Source of the DNA: Sphingomonas sp. LY54 | GTDB taxonomy: Bacteria > Pseudomonadota > Alphaproteobacteria > Sphingomonadales > Sphingomonadaceae | Assembly (NCBI RefSeq): GCF_035594035.1 | Contig: NZ_CP141588.1 | Span: 1,054,001 to 1,118,000, forward strand | Reading direction: 5' to 3' | Length of the DNA stretch: 64,000 bases | Shown: positions 28,595 through 37,713 of the stretch, one piece after another | Layout: each line of letters opens with the position of its first letter | Position numbering within the stretch: position 1 is the stretch's first letter | Made by a program: the position numbers and the translations under genes | The notes under the pieces: generated by a model | Databases searched by the model: none | Told to the model about the DNA's origin: nothing | The model's input: the letters and a program-made list of their open reading frames with translations, nothing else

Positions 28595-29518
28595 TCAGGC
28601 CGGCGCCGGCTCCCGATAGACTTCGGGCGGGCCGAGTTCCGCCTGCGCGGCGACCTGGGCCAGCAGCCAGTCGCGGAACATGCGGATCTTGGGCTGGTTG
28701 CGCTTGTGCTCGGGGTAGACCAGCCAATAGCTCGGCCCCTCGAGGACGGTGAGGCCGAACGGCGTCACCAACCGGCCCGACGCCAGTTCATTCTGCCACA
28801 TCAGGGGACTGAGCATGCCGACGCCGTGACCGGCCATCGCCGCATTGCCTTCCGCGGCCTGGGAATCGAGCCTGATGCCCCGCGCGAGCGGCTCCTGATC
28901 GGCGAGGCCGGCCGCCGCGAACCACAATTTCCACCACACGTCGCCAGGGCTGAGCCGCGGCACCGCGAACAGATCGGCGGGGTTCGCCAAGGGATGCCGT
29001 TCTAGGAAATCCGGGCTGCACATCGGCGTGACGTGCAGCCGGAACAGGAAATGATGCCTCAGCCCCGGCCACGGCCCGGTGCCGCTACGGATCGCGACGT
29101 CCGCCGCGTCGCGGCTGAAGTCGACCATACGCGTCTCCGTCTCCAGCCGCACCGCCAGTTCGGGATGGGCGATGTGGAACAGGCCGAAGCGCGGCGCGAT
29201 CCAGTTGCTGGCGAAGGTCTGGGTCGTGCTGATGTTGAGCACGCTCTGATCGTCGGCCACCAAGGTCGCAAAGGCGTCGGACAGGCTGTCGAACGCGCCC
29301 GAGACAAGCGGCGCGATCCGGCGGCCCGCGTCGCTCAATGTCACCCGGCGCTTGTCGCGCACGAACAAGGGCAAGCCGAGCCGCTCCTCAAGCAGCTTGA
29401 TCTGGTAGCTGACCGCCGCCTGCGTCATGCCGAGTTCGCCCGCGGCAGCGGTGAAATTCTCGTGCCGGGCGGCGGCTTCGAACACCCGGACAGCGGTCAG
29501 AGGCGGGATGTGACGCAT
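28595..29518 (-). CDS. LysR-family regulator, GcvA-like
   Basis: 307 residues. The N-terminal winged helix (LTAVRVFEAAARHENFTAAA, then QAAVSYQIKLLEERLGLPLF) and the GcvA-type effector domain (ISTTQTFASNWIAPR and RSGTGPWPG) are clear. It is divergent from a small ORF and the kynurenine genes. A LysR-box palindrome lies directly upstream, so it may control itself and that operon; the inducer is not evident. Confidence 0.92.
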   Translation of the reverse strand: MRHIPPLTAVRVFEAAARHENFTAAAGELGMTQAAVSYQIKLLEERLGLPLFVRDKRRVTLSDAGRRIAPLVSGAFDSLSDAFATLVADDQSVLNISTTQTFASNWIAPRFGLFHIAHPELAVRLETETRMVDFSRDAADVAIRSGTGPWPGLRHHFLFRLHVTPMCSPDFLERHPLANPADLFAVPRLSPGDVWWKLWFAAAGLADQEPLARGIRLDSQAAEGNAAMAGHGVGMLSPLMWQNELASGRLVTPFGLTVLEGPSYWLVYPEHKRNQPKIRMFRDWLLAQVAAQAELGPPEVYREPAPA

Positions 29519-29527
29519 CCTGAAAAT

Positions 29528-29544
29528 GATAAGCCCTGCTTATC
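29528..29544. promoter_or_regulatory. LysR-type operator (T-N11-A) between lysR and the kynurenine-side genes
   Basis: GATAAG-CCCTG-CTTATC, a perfect 6-bp inverted repeat containing the T-N11-A motif of LysR binding sites. It sits 10 bases before the lysR start and about 100 bases before the 54-residue ORF. Confidence 0.65.
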
Positions 29545-29644
29545 AACTGTGTCGAGCGTTTAGTTGGCGTTCATCTTGCCGATACGCCATTTCTCTCTTG
29601 CCCCCGAAGAAGGAGCGACATCAGGACTAGGGAAGGACGATAAA

Positions 29645-29809
29645 ATGCACGAGGATTTCAACACGCGCCTCTGGGCCGATTATGGCCCGCAATTCACCGC
29701 CGCCATGACCGACCTGCTTGCCAAGGTCCACGTCGTCTTCGAACGCATCGTCGCGATCGAGTTCGCGGCGCCATGGGAGAGACGGGACGACGCCTGCGTC
29801 GACTGCTGA
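29645..29809 (+). CDS. Small protein of 54 residues, unknown
   Basis: The ATG at 29645 has a good GGAAGGA ribosome-binding site seven bases upstream. The product begins MHEDFNTRLWADYGPQ, has an amphipathic helix-like middle, and ends with the two-Cys tail ACVDC. It lies under the divergent LysR box. It may be a real small protein or a leader ORF for the downstream kynurenine genes; it has two Trp codons, too few to argue classic Trp attenuation. Confidence 0.45.
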   Translation: MHEDFNTRLWADYGPQFTAAMTDLLAKVHVVFERIVAIEFAAPWERRDDACVDC

Positions 29810-29862
29810 TCCCAGTTCCTCTTTCCGGGCCGCGGCCATGCCCACCCGCCGCAGGACCGGAC

Positions 29863-29913
29863 GGCACGCATGACCCGCCGCCGCACCTCTCCGGTCCGGC
29901 GGGCATGCGTGCC
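29863..29913 (+). promoter_or_regulatory. Long stem-loop in the leader of the kynurenine genes
   Basis: GGCACGCATG-A-CCCGCCG pairs with CGGCGGG-CATGCGTGCC, a 17-bp stem with one bulge and a 16-base loop. An alternative pairing of CCGCCG/GGACCGG segments overlaps it. It lies in the 206-base gap between the 54-residue ORF and the hydrolase gene. No U-run follows. Confidence 0.5.
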
Positions 29914-29936
29914 CCCAGTTGCGACAAAAACGGACC

Positions 29937-29955
29937 GGATCGACGCCGTCGATCC
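29937..29955 (+). promoter_or_regulatory. Second stem-loop in the same leader
   Basis: GGATCGAC-GCC-GTCGATCC is a perfect 8-bp stem with a three-base loop, 61 bases before the hydrolase ATG. Confidence 0.45.
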
Positions 29956-30015
29956 GCTTGCTCTCCGACCGGCCCAGGCGCTAGCTCATGGTCCGTGACG
30001 CAATCTAGCACTTTG

Positions 30016-30819
30016 ATGGCCTGGCCGGACCTGCTCGAAAGGCCCCGGCCGGAGCCCGACGCCGAGATTCGCTACGGCGCGGATTCGATGCAGGTCGTCG
30101 ACCTGTGGCTGCCCGGGGGCGACGGCCCCCACCCCGTCGCGCTGATGGTCCATGGCGGTTGCTGGCAGACCAAGATCGCCGACCGCCGCATCATGGACTG
30201 GATCGCCGACGACCTGCGCCGGCGCGGCATCGCCGTGTGGAACATCGACTATCGCGGCGTCGACCGCGATGGCGGCGGCTATCCCGGCACCTTCCTCGAC
30301 GCCGCCGCCGCGGCCGACGCGCTGCGGGAACACGCCTCGCATTACAATCTCGCTGTCGCCGACCTCGTCGCCGTGGGCCATTCGGCCGGCGGTCATCTGG
30401 CATTGTGGCTCGCGGGGCGGCCTCGCCTGCCGCAGGACAGCCCGCTCCGCACGGCAGATCCCCTGCCCATCCGCACTGTCGTCAGCCTGGGCGGATTGCC
30501 GGACCTTGAAGAGGCCGCGTGCCCGCCCGGCAGCGGCTGCGGGACCGAGGTCATCGCGCGGCTAACCGGCGGCAGCCTCTCCGACACGAGCGTGCCGCGC
30601 CTTGCTCCGCTCGGCGTCCGCCAGCTGCTGATCAACGGCCTGCAGGACAAGATCATTCCGCCCTCTTATGCGGAAGGCTATGCCACCCCGATGCGCGCCG
30701 CCGGCGACGATGTGGAGGTGAGGATGATCGACGAAACGGGCCATGTGGAGCTGATCGCGCCCGAGACGAAGGCGTGGGCGACCGCGGCCGCGGCGATCGA
30801 ACGGGCGCTCGGCCGATGA
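30016..30819 (+). CDS. Alpha/beta hydrolase, probable kynurenine formamidase
   Basis: 267 residues. The oxyanion motif HGGCW and the nucleophile elbow GHSAGGHLALW give a typical carboxylesterase/BNA7-like fold, with a late Asp (LQDKIIP) and His (ETGHVEL) completing the triad. The ATG of kynureninase overlaps its stop as ATGA. That coupling strongly suggests it hydrolyses N-formylkynurenine to kynurenine, standing in for the unrelated metal-dependent KynB. Activity is inferred from context. The start at 30016 has no strong ribosome-binding site. Confidence 0.8.
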   Translation: MAWPDLLERPRPEPDAEIRYGADSMQVVDLWLPGGDGPHPVALMVHGGCWQTKIADRRIMDWIADDLRRRGIAVWNIDYRGVDRDGGGYPGTFLDAAAAADALREHASHYNLAVADLVAVGHSAGGHLALWLAGRPRLPQDSPLRTADPLPIRTVVSLGGLPDLEEAACPPGSGCGTEVIARLTGGSLSDTSVPRLAPLGVRQLLINGLQDKIIPPSYAEGYATPMRAAGDDVEVRMIDETGHVELIAPETKAWATAAAAIERALGR

Positions 30820-32048
30820 CCCTCACGCGGGACCAGGTGCGGGCGCTCGACGCCGCCGATCCGCTGCGCGCGCTCCGCAACCGCTTCGTCATTCCCGACG
30901 GGCTCATCTACCTCGACGGCAATTCGCTGGGCATGCTTCCAAAGGCGGCCGTTGCCCGGCAGCGCGCGATCGTCGAGGGCGAATGGGGCACCGACCTCAT
31001 CCGCAGCTGGAACACGCACCAGTGGATCGACGCGCCGCAGCGTATCGGCGCCAAGATCGCTCCGCTGATCGGCGCCAAGCCGCACGAGGTGATCGTCGCC
31101 GATTCGGTGACGGTGAACCTGTTCAAGCTGATCACCGCCGCGGCACGGCTTTCGCCCGATCGGCCAGTGCTGCTGTCGGAGCCGGGCAATTTCCACACCG
31201 ACCTCCACGTCGCCAGCGGCGCGGCGGAACTGCTTGGCATGCGGCTCGACACGGTCGACCGCGCCGACATCCCGGCCGCGCTCGGAGCCGACACCAACCT
31301 GCTCCTCCTGACGCACGTCCATTACAAGGCCGGCTACCGCTTCGACATGGCCGAGGTGACGGCCCGGGCGAAGGCGGCGGGTGCGCTCACCTTGTGGGAC
31401 CTCAGCCACAGCGTCGGCGCGGTGCCGCTCAACCTCAACCGCGACGGCGCCGAGCTCGCGGTGGGCTGCGGCTACAAATATCTGAACGGGGGCCCCGGCG
31501 CTCCCGCCTTCCTCTATGTCGCCGAGCATCTGCAGGAGCGGCTGGTGCCGCTGCTGCGCGGCTGGATGGGCCACGCCACGCCCTTCGCCTTCACCGACGA
31601 TTATGTCCCGGCCCCCGGCATCTCGCGCTTCCTGGCCGGCACGCCCCCGATGCTGAGCCTGCTCGCGCTAGAAAGCGGGATCGAGGCTTTCGAAGGCACG
31701 AGCATGGACGCGCTCTGGGCCAAGTCGGTCGTCTTGTTCGACCTCTTCGCCGAGTTGATCGACCAGCGTTGCGCAGGCCACGGCCTCGAATGCATCACGC
31801 CACGCGACCCGGCGCTTCGCGGCAGCCACATCTCCTATCGCCACCCGCATGCCTTCGAGTTGTGCCAGGCGCTGATCGAAGATGAGGTGATCGGCGACTT
31901 CCGCGCGCCGGACGTGGTGCGGTTCGGCCTCACGCCGCTCTATCTGGGCTATGAGGACATCTGGGAGGCGGTCGAGCGCTTCGCCGCCATCCTCGGAAGC
32001 GGGCGCTGGCGCGATCCCCGCTACGCGGTGCGCAGCAAGGTCACGTGA
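30816..32048 (+). CDS. kynU: Kynureninase
   Basis: 410 residues, a PLP-dependent fold-type I enzyme. LIYLDGNSLGMLP, the GNFHTDLHVA segment, LWDLSHSVGAVPL and the cofactor lysine in GCGYKYLNGGPGAP are kynureninase hallmarks. It cleaves kynurenine to anthranilate and alanine, or 3-hydroxykynurenine to 3-hydroxyanthranilate. It is translationally coupled to the hydrolase. Tryptophan dioxygenase (kynA) is not in the window. Confidence 0.95.
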   Translation: MTLTRDQVRALDAADPLRALRNRFVIPDGLIYLDGNSLGMLPKAAVARQRAIVEGEWGTDLIRSWNTHQWIDAPQRIGAKIAPLIGAKPHEVIVADSVTVNLFKLITAAARLSPDRPVLLSEPGNFHTDLHVASGAAELLGMRLDTVDRADIPAALGADTNLLLLTHVHYKAGYRFDMAEVTARAKAAGALTLWDLSHSVGAVPLNLNRDGAELAVGCGYKYLNGGPGAPAFLYVAEHLQERLVPLLRGWMGHATPFAFTDDYVPAPGISRFLAGTPPMLSLLALESGIEAFEGTSMDALWAKSVVLFDLFAELIDQRCAGHGLECITPRDPALRGSHISYRHPHAFELCQALIEDEVIGDFRAPDVVRFGLTPLYLGYEDIWEAVERFAAILGSGRWRDPRYAVRSKVT

Positions 32049-32077
32049 TTGCGCCGTGGGGGCGCATCCACTATAGG
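32049..32077 (+). promoter_or_regulatory. Sigma-70-type promoter for purC
   Basis: TTGCGC (32049-32054), a 17-base spacer and TATAGG (32072-32077). It lies immediately after the kynU stop and about 80 bases before purC. Confidence 0.5.
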
Positions 32078-32157
32078 CTCGGCCATCCGCCTCGGCGCGC
32101 GTCCAAAGCCACGCGTCCCCGGGGCTTGTTCTTTTCACCCTCCGGGGAGCAACCCTC

Positions 32158-32937
32158 ATGTCCCGTCGCCGCCAGATTTACGAAGGTAAGGCCAAGATCC
32201 TCTACGAGGGTCCCGAACCCGGCACTTTGATCCAGTATTTCAAGGACGACGCGACGGCCTTCAACGCGCAGAAGAAGGGCACGATTTCCGGCAAGGGCGT
32301 GCTCAACAACCGTATCTCCGAGCATATCTTCACTTTGCTCGGCCAGATCGGAATCCCGACCCACTTCATTCGCCGCCTCAACATGCGTGAGCAGCTGATT
32401 CGCCAGTGCGAGATCGTGCCGATCGAGGTGGTGGTGCGCAACGTCGCGGCCGGATCGATCTCGAAGCGCCTCGGCATCGAGGAAGGCACCCAGCTGCCGC
32501 GCACGATTATCGAATATTATTACAAGGACGACGCGCTCGGCGATCCGATGATCGCGGACGAGCATATCGCCTGCTTCGGCTGGGCGAGCCAGGAGGAGAT
32601 GAACGATATCGCCGACATGGCGGTGCGCGTGAACGACTTCATGGCCGGCCTGTTCGCGGCGATCGGCATCCGCCTCGTCGACTTCAAGCTCGAGTTCGGC
32701 CGGATCTGGGAAAACGACTTCAGCCGGATCATCCTCGCCGACGAGATCAGCCCCGACGGCTGCCGCCTGTGGGACATGACCTCCAACGAGAAGCTCGACA
32801 AAGACCGCTTCCGCCGCGATCTCGGCGGCGAGGCCGAAGCCTATCAGGAAGTCGCGCGCCGCCTCGGCCTGCTGCCGGAGGGCGAGCCCAACAGCGTCCT
32901 CGACCTCGACACGCACCGCAAGAAGCGCGGCAAGTGA
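32158..32937 (+). CDS. purC: Phosphoribosylaminoimidazole-succinocarboxamide synthase
   Basis: 259 residues, complete SAICAR synthetase. [16 protein letters not shown], the [13 protein letters not shown] block, [16 protein letters not shown] and VDFKLEFGR are family motifs for ATP, CAIR and aspartate binding in purine synthesis. It has its own likely promoter after kynU and is followed by REP-like palindromes. No other pur gene is adjacent. Confidence 0.96.
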   Translation: MSRRRQIYEGKAKILYEGPEPGTLIQYFKDDATAFNAQKKGTISGKGVLNNRISEHIFTLLGQIGIPTHFIRRLNMREQLIRQCEIVPIEVVVRNVAAGSISKRLGIEEGTQLPRTIIEYYYKDDALGDPMIADEHIACFGWASQEEMNDIADMAVRVNDFMAGLFAAIGIRLVDFKLEFGRIWENDFSRIILADEISPDGCRLWDMTSNEKLDKDRFRRDLGGEAEAYQEVARRLGLLPEGEPNSVLDLDTHRKKRGK

Positions 32938-32940
32938 CCT

Positions 32941-33104
32941 GATCCCGCGCTGCGCGGGAATCAGGTCATCCCGGCGCAGGCCGGGATCTCGGAACAAGAT
33001 CGCACCCGGCTTTCCCGAGGCCTGGCCTCCGCCGGGGCGACGGTCAGGCTTCGTGCCTCCACGTCGTCCCGGCGCAGGCCGGGATCTCAGGACGAGATCG
33101 CACC
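32941..33104. repeat. REP-like palindromic repeat cluster after purC
   Basis: A TCCCGCG-CTG-CGCGGGA hairpin near 32943 is followed by two nearly identical copies of a palindromic unit, CCCGGCGCAGGCCGGGATCT, at about 32970 and 33068. Each copy is trailed by a related ACAAGATCGCACC or ACGAGATCGCACC tail. The 267-base gap 32938-33204 holds only this cluster and the terminator. Extragenic palindromes of this kind are common in sphingomonads. Confidence 0.7.
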
Positions 33105-33145
33105 AAGCCTTCCGGCCCCGCCCTCCGCCGGCGCGACGGACAAGA

Positions 33146-33181
33146 AAAAGCCCGCCGATCCCCTGGGACCGGCGGGCCTTT
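33146..33181 (-). terminator. Rho-independent terminator of the M23 peptidase gene
   Basis: The stem GCCCGCCG (33150-33157) pairs with CGGCGGGC (33170-33177). T-runs flank both sides, so it may work in both directions; it lies 24 bases after the peptidase stop. Confidence 0.85.
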
Positions 33182-33204
33182 TCATGCCCCGCTCTCGCGG
33201 AGGC

Positions 33205-34149
33205 TTATTTCGAACCGCCGACCGGTCCGCCCATGGCGGTGGCGGCGCGGCGCTGCGCGGCGAGCAGGATGTCGCTGCCCTGCATGTAGGGGATCGGGTT
33301 GACCGCCTTGCCGTCGACGCGGACTTCGTAGTGGAGGTGGCTGCCGGTCGAACGGCCGGTCGAACCCATCAGCGCGATCATGTCGCCGCGCTTCACGTGC
33401 TGACCCGCCTTGACCAGCGACTTGGAGAGATGGCCGTAGCGAGTCTGGATGCCGCGGCCGTGGTTGAGCTCGATCAAATTGCCGTAGCCGTTGGCCCATT
33501 CGGAGCGGCCGACTACGGCGTCGGCAGTGGCGTAGATCGGCGTGCCGAGCGGACCGGCGAGATCGATCCCGGCGTGCATCGCGGCGCGGCCGCGGAAGGG
33601 GTCCGAACGGACGCCGTAGCCGGAGGTGAAGTTGCTGCCCTTGACCGGTTGGGTCGAGGGAATGGCGATCGTGCCCTGCTCGACCTGGTCGAGCTTCTTC
33701 CAGCTTGTGAAGAGCTGCTTGAACTTGGAATCGCCCGCCTTGAGCGGCTCGACCGCCTCGAACGGACCGCCGGTGCCGGTGAAGCGCGCCGGATCGAGGC
33801 CGAGCTTGCGGACTTCCGCTTCGGTCAGCTCGAGGCGCTTGTCGGCGGCGACCTTGATCGCGTGCACGTCGGCCTGCATCGCCTCGACCTGCTGCTCCAT
33901 CCGCTCGATCTCGGCAGTGCGCGCGATCTCGGCGTCGCTGGACGCTACGGTGAGGAACTGGACGGTGGCGAAGACCGACCAGGCGAGCAGCGCGAAGAGC
34001 GCGACGGTGCCGGCGACCTGAAGCCGGGCCGGCACGCTCACGCGGCGCAACTGACGACCGTCATGAACGAAAATGTCGCGCATTTTGAAAACGCTGCGGA
34101 ACTTTAGAGCCCCCGAAACATTCTTAGCTTGAACCAAAATCGTCATCAC
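33205..34149 (-). CDS. M23 (LytM-type) peptidoglycan endopeptidase
   Basis: 314 residues with one N-terminal membrane span (around VAGTVALFALLAWSVFATVQ), a coiled coil of about 50 residues (IARTAEIERMEQQVEAMQ) and a C-terminal M23 domain. Zinc ligands are visible: H-x3-D in MHAGIDLAG and HLHYEV; the YGVRSDPF motif precedes them. It probably cleaves peptide cross-links in the periplasm during growth or division, tethered to the inner membrane. The start at 34149 could instead be an internal ATG such as that of MRDIFVHD. Confidence 0.92.
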   Translation of the reverse strand: MMTILVQAKNVSGALKFRSVFKMRDIFVHDGRQLRRVSVPARLQVAGTVALFALLAWSVFATVQFLTVASSDAEIARTAEIERMEQQVEAMQADVHAIKVAADKRLELTEAEVRKLGLDPARFTGTGGPFEAVEPLKAGDSKFKQLFTSWKKLDQVEQGTIAIPSTQPVKGSNFTSGYGVRSDPFRGRAAMHAGIDLAGPLGTPIYATADAVVGRSEWANGYGNLIELNHGRGIQTRYGHLSKSLVKAGQHVKRGDMIALMGSTGRSTGSHLHYEVRVDGKAVNPIPYMQGSDILLAAQRRAATAMGGPVGGSK

Positions 34150-34281
34150 AATCCCCGGTCAGCCTGAAAACGGGCTGCCACGGCCACGCACACACGCGAC
34201 CAAAAAAGTCCTAGAGGCTCTGTCAGCCCCGGCGTTTATCGTCAGGAAGTTGCCCACCCCGTGACGTGTGATTGCAGACTG

Positions 34282-35100
34282 TTAAACATCTCTTTCCACC
34301 GCAACCCCTGCGTAGAAATCGCGGGATAGACCGGCTGCCTCCCGCGCCGAGTCGTTGAACGGAGGCTTCAGAAGGCCCCGGAAGTAGGTTTTTATTAACC
34401 AGTGAAACCGCTCGACCGGCTCAAATCCGCGGGATTCGGCGGCTGATTTGAACCATCTCGTTCCGGCCGCGACATGCCGGATTTCGTCATTGTAGATGCG
34501 GTTGATAATCCCCGCGGACCGCGTGTCGCCGGCCGCCTCGAAACGCTCGACCGTCGCGGGCGTGACGTCCAGTCCGCGCGCCTCCAGCACCATCGGCACC
34601 ACCGCCAGCCGGGCGAGCGCGTCCTCGGCCGTACTGGCGGCCGCTTCCCACAGACCGTCGTGGGCGGGATGATCCCCGTAGCATGAGCCGAGCGTCCGCA
34701 ACCGCCGATCGAGCAAGGCGAAGTGCATCGCCTCGTCGGCGCCGACGCCGATCCAGTCGTCGACGAAATCACGCGGGAAGTCCGCGCCGAAGCGGCCGAC
34801 GACGTCGAATGCGAGATCGATCGCGCCGAATTCGATATGGGCGAGCGCGTGCAGCATGGCGACGCGGTTTTTCTCGGAGCCGCCCTTCCCTCTTTTGGGC
34901 ATGCACGAGGCCGGCAGCAGTTCCGGCCGGTCGGGCCGCGCCGGGCGATCGGGCATCGTTACGTCGAAGGCGAAGGCGAGATCGCCCCGCCGCCACGCCC
35001 GCGCCGTCCAGCGCGCGGCGCGCACCTTGTCATAGGGCTGGGCGGCGAGCAGCACCGCCCGGACGGCTTGGGCGACGGTGGCGGGTCGAGCGTTGTTCAC
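34282..35100 (-). CDS. DUF455 ferritin-like protein
   Basis: 272 residues. Glu/His pairs typical of a ferritin-like four-helix di-iron site are present: HALAHIEFGAIDLAFD, DEAMHFALLDRRL, EARGLDVTP and NDEIRHVAAG. This matches DUF455, whose members are related to the tRNA hydroxylase MiaE fold; the substrate is unknown. It lies upstream of the M23 gene on the same strand with a 132-base gap, and 32 bases after argG. Confidence 0.88.
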   Translation of the reverse strand: MNNARPATVAQAVRAVLLAAQPYDKVRAARWTARAWRRGDLAFAFDVTMPDRPARPDRPELLPASCMPKRGKGGSEKNRVAMLHALAHIEFGAIDLAFDVVGRFGADFPRDFVDDWIGVGADEAMHFALLDRRLRTLGSCYGDHPAHDGLWEAAASTAEDALARLAVVPMVLEARGLDVTPATVERFEAAGDTRSAGIINRIYNDEIRHVAAGTRWFKSAAESRGFEPVERFHWLIKTYFRGLLKPPFNDSAREAAGLSRDFYAGVAVERDV

Positions 35101-35132
35101 GCCGACCCGCCTACTATCACGCCGGAGATTGT

Positions 35133-36356
35133 CTAGCCGCGGCGATCCCGCTTGGCGGCGATGCGCAGCCGCAGCGCATTCAAGCGGATGAAGCCGGCCG
35201 CGTCGCGCTGGTCGTAGCCGCCGGTTCCTTCCTCGAAGGTGACGAGGTCTTGGTCGTAAAGCGAAAGCGGGCTCTCGCGGCCGATGACGGTGACATTGCC
35301 CTTGTAGAGCTTGACTCGGACCTTGCCGCTGACATGCTCCTGGCTCTTGTCGATCAGCGCCTGCAGCATCTCGCGCTCGGGGCTGAACCAGAAGCCGTTA
35401 TAGATGAGCTTGGCGTAACGCGGCATGATCTCGTCCTTGAGATGCATGGCGCCGCCATCGAGCGTGATCGATTCGATGCCGCGGTGGGCGGCGAGCAGGA
35501 TCGTGCCGCCGGGCGTCTCGTAGACGCCGCGCGACTTCATGCCGACGAAGCGGTTCTCGACCAGGTCGAGCCGGCCGATGCCGTTGTCGTGGCCGAGCTG
35601 GTTCAGCTGCGCGAGCAGGATTGCGGGCGAAAGGCGCTGGCCGTCGATCGCGACCGGGTCGCCACGCTCGAATTCGATCTCGATCACGGTCGGCTTGTCC
35701 GGCGCGTCCTCGGGCGAGATGGTGCGCTGGTGGACATATTCGGGCGCTTCCACGGCCGGATCCTCGAGCACTTTCCCCTCGGATGACGAGTGGAGCAGGT
35801 TGGCGTCGACCGAGAACGGGCTCTCGCCCTTCTTGTCCTTCGCGATCGGGATCTGGTGCTGCTCGGCGAAGGTGATCAGCTGCTCGCGGCTGGCGAAATC
35901 CCATTCGCGCCATGGCGCGATCACGCGGATGTCGGGCTCGAGCGCATAATAGCCGAGCTCGAAGCGGACCTGGTCGTTGCCCTTGCCGGTGGCGCCATGG
36001 CAGACCGCATCGGCGCCGACCTGGTGCGCGATCTCGATCTGGCGCTTGGCGATCAGCGGCCGCGCGATCGAGGTGCCGAGCAGATATTGCCCTTCATAGA
36101 CGGTGTTGGCGCGGAACATCGGGAAGACGAAGTCGCGCACGAATTCCTCGCGCAGATCGTCGATGAAGATGTTCTCGGGCTTGATGCCGAGCAGTTCGGC
36201 CTTGCGCCGCGCCGGCTCGACCTCCTCGCCCTGGCCAAGATCGGCGGTGAAGGTCACCACCTCCGCGCCATATTCGGTCTGCAGCCATTTCAAGATGATC
36301 GAGGTGTCGAGCCCGCCCGAATAAGCGAGCACCACCTTCTTGGGCGCCTGGGTCAT
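35133..36356 (-). CDS. argG: Argininosuccinate synthase
   Basis: 407 residues. The ATP pyrophosphatase loop [17 protein letters not shown] is followed by family motifs [14 protein letters not shown] and [20 protein letters not shown]. It joins citrulline and aspartate. It is the last gene of the argCJBFRG operon; its ribosome-binding site CAGGAG overlaps the argR stop. Confidence 0.97.
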   Translation of the reverse strand: MTQAPKKVVLAYSGGLDTSIILKWLQTEYGAEVVTFTADLGQGEEVEPARRKAELLGIKPENIFIDDLREEFVRDFVFPMFRANTVYEGQYLLGTSIARPLIAKRQIEIAHQVGADAVCHGATGKGNDQVRFELGYYALEPDIRVIAPWREWDFASREQLITFAEQHQIPIAKDKKGESPFSVDANLLHSSSEGKVLEDPAVEAPEYVHQRTISPEDAPDKPTVIEIEFERGDPVAIDGQRLSPAILLAQLNQLGHDNGIGRLDLVENRFVGMKSRGVYETPGGTILLAAHRGIESITLDGGAMHLKDEIMPRYAKLIYNGFWFSPEREMLQALIDKSQEHVSGKVRVKLYKGNVTVIGRESPLSLYDQDLVTFEEGTGGYDQRDAAGFIRLNALRLRIAAKRDRRG

Positions 36357-36358
36357 TC

Positions 36359-36835
36359 TTACTCCTGATACAAAGCATTGGAGAGCGCGCGGAAGCGATC
36401 GGAGACGGCGTCCGCCGCCACCCCGTCCCGCACGGCAAGGAAGAGCGTATCGTCGCCCGAAATCGTGCCGGCGATCTCGGGCAGGTTGGACTGGTCGATG
36501 GCGAGCGCGACCAGATGGGCCGAGCCCGGCGGCGTCTTCAATACGATGAGGTTACCCGCCGTCTCGACCGACTGCACCCATTCCGAAAGGATGCGCTGGA
36601 GGCGCGACGCCGCCCAGTCGCTGTCGCCGATCTGGTCGGGAAGTGCATAAGTGAGCACGCCGCCGCGCTTCACCTTGACCGCGCCCAGTTGATCGAGATC
36701 GCGCGATACCGTCGCCTGGGTGACGGCGAAGCCGAGCGATGCGAGCTTGTCGGTCACTTCCTCCTGGCTCGCCACCGTGCCCGAGCGGAGAATCTCCGCG
36801 ATCGTCTTCTGGCGGCGAGCACGCGCGTCGGTCAC
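36359..36835 (-). CDS. argR: Arginine repressor ArgR
   Basis: 158 residues from GTG 36835, which overlaps the argF stop as GTGA. The N-terminal winged helix ([20 protein letters not shown], then [15 protein letters not shown]) and the C-terminal arginine-binding oligomerisation domain ([16 protein letters not shown]) match ArgR. With arginine it should form hexamers that bind ARG boxes, such as those before argC. Being inside the operon it would control itself. Canonical ArgR is unusual in alphaproteobacteria. Confidence 0.94.
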   Translation of the reverse strand: MTDARARRQKTIAEILRSGTVASQEEVTDKLASLGFAVTQATVSRDLDQLGAVKVKRGGVLTYALPDQIGDSDWAASRLQRILSEWVQSVETAGNLIVLKTPPGSAHLVALAIDQSNLPEIAGTISGDDTLFLAVRDGVAADAVSDRFRALSNALYQE

Positions 36836-37713
36836 GGCCGCACTCCCATCATCCAGGCCATGGCGCCGCGCGCCGTGTGCATGCGGTTGGTCGCCTGTCG
36901 CCACACGGCGCTGCGGGCGCCGTCGATCACGCCGTCGGTCACTTCCTCGCCCCGCCGCGCCGGCAGGCAATGGAGGAACCAGGCCTCGTCGGCCTGCCCC
37001 ATCAGCGTCTCGTTGACTTGATAGGGGGCCAGCGCCTTCTGCCGCGCCGCGGCCTCGTCGTCCTGGCCCATCGACACCCAGACGTCGGTGTAGACGAACT
37101 GGGCGCCGCGCACGGCTTCGGCGGGGTCGGCCGTGTGCGTGACGGCGCCGCCATAGGAAGCGAGCTCCGCGTCGGGGAAACCGTAGCCGTCCGGGCTGGC
37201 GATGCGCAGTTCGACCCCGAGCTTGGCGCAAGCCTCGGCCAGCGACCGCGCGACATTGTTGGCGTCGCCGATATAGGCGATGCGCGCGCCGTCGAGCGTG
37301 CCCAGCAATTGCTGGACCGTCAGCAGGTCGGCCAGCGCCTGCAGCGGATGGTCGCTGTCCGAGAGCATGTTGAGGACCGGCGTCTCGACTGCAGCCGCCA
37401 TCTGCTCGAGCACCTCATGGTCCATGACCCGGCCGGCGATCAGCCCATGGTAGCAGGCGAGCGTGTTGGCGACGTCCTCGGCCGTCTCCCGCGTGCCAAG
37501 GCCGACCTCGTCCTTCTGGATGTAGACCGGATGCCCGCCCAGTTGGACGACCGCCATCTCCATCGAGTTGCGGGTGCGCGCGCTCGGCTTCTGGAAGACC
37601 ATGGCGACGCCCTTGCCCGCCAGCGGCCGTCCGCATTCGGGCTGCGCCGAGAGCGCGAGGATGTCGCGCAGCGCCTGGGGATCGAGGTCCCGTATCGTCA
37701 GGAGGTCGCTCAC
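36832..37713 (-). CDS. argF: Ornithine carbamoyltransferase
   Basis: 293 residues from GTG 37713, overlapping the argB stop as GTGA. The carbamoyl-phosphate site reads KPSARTRNS (residues 42-50), a variant of the usual STRTR. DHPLQALADLLT, the SMGQDDE region and FLHCLPARRGEE are ornithine carbamoyltransferase motifs. It makes citrulline. The SARTR variant and EMAVVQLGGHPVYIQ block differ from the usual proteobacterial form. Confidence 0.95.
   Translation of the reverse strand: MSDLLTIRDLDPQALRDILALSAQPECGRPLAGKGVAMVFQKPSARTRNSMEMAVVQLGGHPVYIQKDEVGLGTRETAEDVANTLACYHGLIAGRVMDHEVLEQMAAAVETPVLNMLSDSDHPLQALADLLTVQQLLGTLDGARIAYIGDANNVARSLAEACAKLGVELRIASPDGYGFPDAELASYGGAVTHTADPAEAVRGAQFVYTDVWVSMGQDDEAAARQKALAPYQVNETLMGQADEAWFLHCLPARRGEEVTDGVIDGARSAVWRQATNRMHTARGAMAWMMGVRP

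Noticed and set aside
32941..33104. Short repeats after purC as a CRISPR array
   Set aside because: Only two unit copies, each self-palindromic, with no regular spacers and no cas genes.
36836..37231. N-terminal extension of ArgR into argF
   Set aside because: The extra residues come from another frame of argF; the GTG at 36835 overlaps the argF stop in the same way as the other operon joints.
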